Assembly (NCBI RefSeq): GCF_017303375.1
Contig: NZ_JAFKOH010000007.1
Location: 124,001 to 188,000 of the forward strand
Source of the DNA: Bacillus sp. NTK074B
GTDB taxonomy: Bacteria; Bacillota; Bacilli; Bacillales; Bacillaceae_B
Length of the DNA: 64,000 nt
Reading direction: 5' to 3'
This document shows, in pieces, positions 62,546 to 64,000 of this stretch. The notes under the pieces are model-generated. The model worked only from the letters and a program-made list of their open reading frames with translations, was not told where the DNA came from and ran no database searches. The translations under genes and the position numbers were made by a program. Position 1 is the first letter of the stretch; each line of letters begins with the position of its first letter.

Positions 62546-64000
62546 TTATGACTGTAATTTGTTACGCAGCACCATTTGCAGAATTCCACCATGACGGTAG
62601 TAGTCTACTTCTACGTCAGAATCAAAACGAGCCAGTACGTCGAATTCTGTTTTCGTTCCATCCTCAGCTACAGCTGTAACCGTTAAAATATCACGAGGTT
62701 TTACATCGTTCGTCACATTGACAGAAATTGTTTCTCTACCTGTCAACCCTAATGATTCAGCGCTGTCCCCCTTCTTGAATTGAAGAGGGAGAACACCCAT
62801 CATCACAAGGTTTGAACGGTGAATACGCTCATAGCTTTCAGCAATGACCATCTTGATACCAAGAAGGTTCGTACCTTTCGCTGCCCAGTCACGAGAAGAT
62901 CCCATACCGTAGTCTTTTCCGGCAAGAACAACTAGTCCCGTACCATCTTGTTGATACTTCATGCACGCATCATACATTGGCATTACTTCGTCTTCAGGCC
63001 AGTAAGTAGTGAATCCACCTTCAGTACCAGGAGCAATTTGGTTACGGATACGGATATTTGCAAACGTACCACGCATCATTACTTCATGGTTACCACGACG
63101 AGAACCGTAAGAGTTAAAGTCACGAGGCTCTACATTATTCGCACGTAAATATTTACCTGCTGGTGTATCCTTTCCGATAGCACCTGCTGGTGAAATGTGG
63201 TCAGTTGTAACTGAATCCCCAAATTTGCCAACAACTCGAAGTCCGTTTAAGCCCTGGATGTCTTCAGGTGTTGTCGCAAGTCCTGTGAAGAAAGTTGGGT
63301 TTTGAATGTATGTCGATTTGTCATCAAAGCTGTAAAGTGGTTCGTTACTTGTTTTAATCTCATTCCAACGCTCGTTTTCAGAGAAAACATGCTCATATTC
63401 TCTACGGAATAATTCTGGAGTGACAGTTGATTTGACAGCATCCTTCACTTCTTCCTGTGACGGCCAGATATCTTTGAAGAATACGTCATTACCATCTTTA
63501 TCTTTACCTAAAGAATCTGTTTGAAGATCGATGTCCACAGTACCTGCTAATGCATATGCAACAACGAGTGGTGGTGAAGCAAGGTAATTTGCTTTCACTA
63601 ATGGATGAATACGGCCTTCAAAGTTACGGTTACCTGAAAGGACAGATGTTAATAATAAATCTGCATCTGATACAGCTTTCTCAATCTCAGGACGAAGTGG
63701 ACCGGAGTTACCGATACAAGTTGTACAACCGTATCCTACAAGGTTAAAACCGATATCTTCCAGATAAGATAATAGACCTGAATCTCTCAGGTAACCAGTT
63801 ACTACTTTAGAACCTGGTGCAAGGGAAGTCTTAACGTAATCAGGGACATTCATTCCAAGTTCCACTGCTTTTTTCGCAACTAAGCCCGCACCTAACATAA
63901 CATATGGATTCGATGTATTTGTACATGACGTAATGGCAGCAATACCGATCGCACCAGTTGGCATCACAACATCTTTACCATCTTCAGTTGTGTACTTGGC
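62546..64000 (-). CDS. citB: Aconitate hydratase, C-terminal part (cut by window edge)
   Basis: The last 484 codons of aconitase. The three 4Fe-4S Cys residues are seen in [10 protein letters not shown] and [13 protein letters not shown]; the swivel domain has [20 protein letters not shown] and [16 protein letters not shown]. It converts citrate to isocitrate and, without its cluster, can bind RNA in B. subtilis. The frame runs off the right edge, so the start is outside the window. Confidence 0.95.
   Translation of the reverse strand, partial: AKYTTEDGKDVVMPTGAIGIAAITSCTNTSNPYVMLGAGLVAKKAVELGMNVPDYVKTSLAPGSKVVTGYLRDSGLLSYLEDIGFNLVGYGCTTCIGNSGPLRPEIEKAVSDADLLLTSVLSGNRNFEGRIHPLVKANYLASPPLVVAYALAGTVDIDLQTDSLGKDKDGNDVFFKDIWPSQEEVKDAVKSTVTPELFRREYEHVFSENERWNEIKTSNEPLYSFDDKSTYIQNPTFFTGLATTPEDIQGLNGLRVVGKFGDSVTTDHISPAGAIGKDTPAGKYLRANNVEPRDFNSYGSRRGNHEVMMRGTFANIRIRNQIAPGTEGGFTTYWPEDEVMPMYDACMKYQQDGTGLVVLAGKDYGMGSSRDWAAKGTNLLGIKMVIAESYERIHRSNLVMMGVLPLQFKKGDSAESLGLTGRETISVNVTNDVKPRDILTVTAVAEDGTKTEFDVLARFDSDVEVDYYRHGGILQMVLRNKLQS

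Overview
The window looks like chromosome from a low-to-moderate GC, endospore-forming member of the Bacillaceae, perhaps Rossellomorea or an allied Bacillus lineage; the genus is inference. Evidence: strong AGGAGG-type ribosome binding sites, frequent TTG/GTG starts, spore-protein genes (sspN, tlp), close matches to Bacillus DesK/DesR, and the citB-yneN-sspN-tlp-yneP-yneQ-yneR-plsY / yneT-parE-parC-alsT neighbourhood I recall from B. subtilis. No rRNA, tRNA, CRISPR array, insertion sequence or prophage was seen.

Layout. 0-8 kb: small hypothetical genes, a permuted papain-fold (NlpC/P60-like) protein whose start region lies in a 41-bp tandem duplication, a CdsA-like membrane enzyme, a secreted protein with two cyanophycinase-like domains, a small ribbon-helix-helix protein preceded by helically phased repeats, and the desK-desR thermosensor pair without a desaturase gene beside it. 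8-17 kb: a TPP riboswitch ahead of an eleven-gene thiamine salvage/synthesis operon (tenA, ykoE, ykoD, ykoC, tenI, thiO, thiS, thiG, thiF, thiD, thiE). 17-18.5 kb: the cystine carrier tcyP. 18.5-29 kb: a TetR-linked acyl-CoA catabolic cluster with two near-identical 18-bp operators. It includes a dehydrogenase and a kinase-fold protein that together look like a split version of eukaryotic ACAD11, plus CoA ligase, three SDRs, enoyl-CoA hydratase, two MaoC-type hydratases, a thioesterase, a second acyl-CoA dehydrogenase and the debris of an alcohol dehydrogenase gene. 29-37 kb: a SAM riboswitch and the sulfate assimilation/siroheme operon (yezD, cysH, cysP, sat, cysC, sulfite reductase, DUF3906, sumT, sirB, sirC). 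37.7-40 kb: a guanine riboswitch with xpt-pbuX. 40-45.5 kb: a variable region with another acyl-CoA ligase, a ykuK gene broken by one stop codon, a free-standing LAGLIDADG endonuclease gene with a LexA box in its promoter, a stay-green homologue and a secreted calcium-motif protein. 45.5-64 kb: SWIM protein, alsT, SOS-type parE-parC, yneT, an osmoprotectant ABC transporter and NCS2 permease lying between yneT and plsY, then capA-like, yneR, yneQ, yneP, tlp, sspN, an FbpB-like gene, yneN and the 3' part of citB.

How the genes work together. The thiamine operon joins import and salvage of the pyrimidine half (YkoEDC, TenA, ThiD) with synthesis of the thiazole half (ThiO, ThiS, ThiG, ThiF, TenI) and coupling (ThiE). 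The sulfur operon carries sulfate from uptake to sulfide and builds the siroheme its reductase needs. In the TetR-linked cluster, kinase plus ACAD11-type dehydrogenase suggests removal of a 4-hydroxyl group by phosphorylation and elimination, giving an enoyl-CoA that the other enzymes could finish. This is the best candidate for an undescribed system here. Several genes show recent damage or change: the alcohol dehydrogenase remnant, the ykuK stop codon and the 41-bp duplication.
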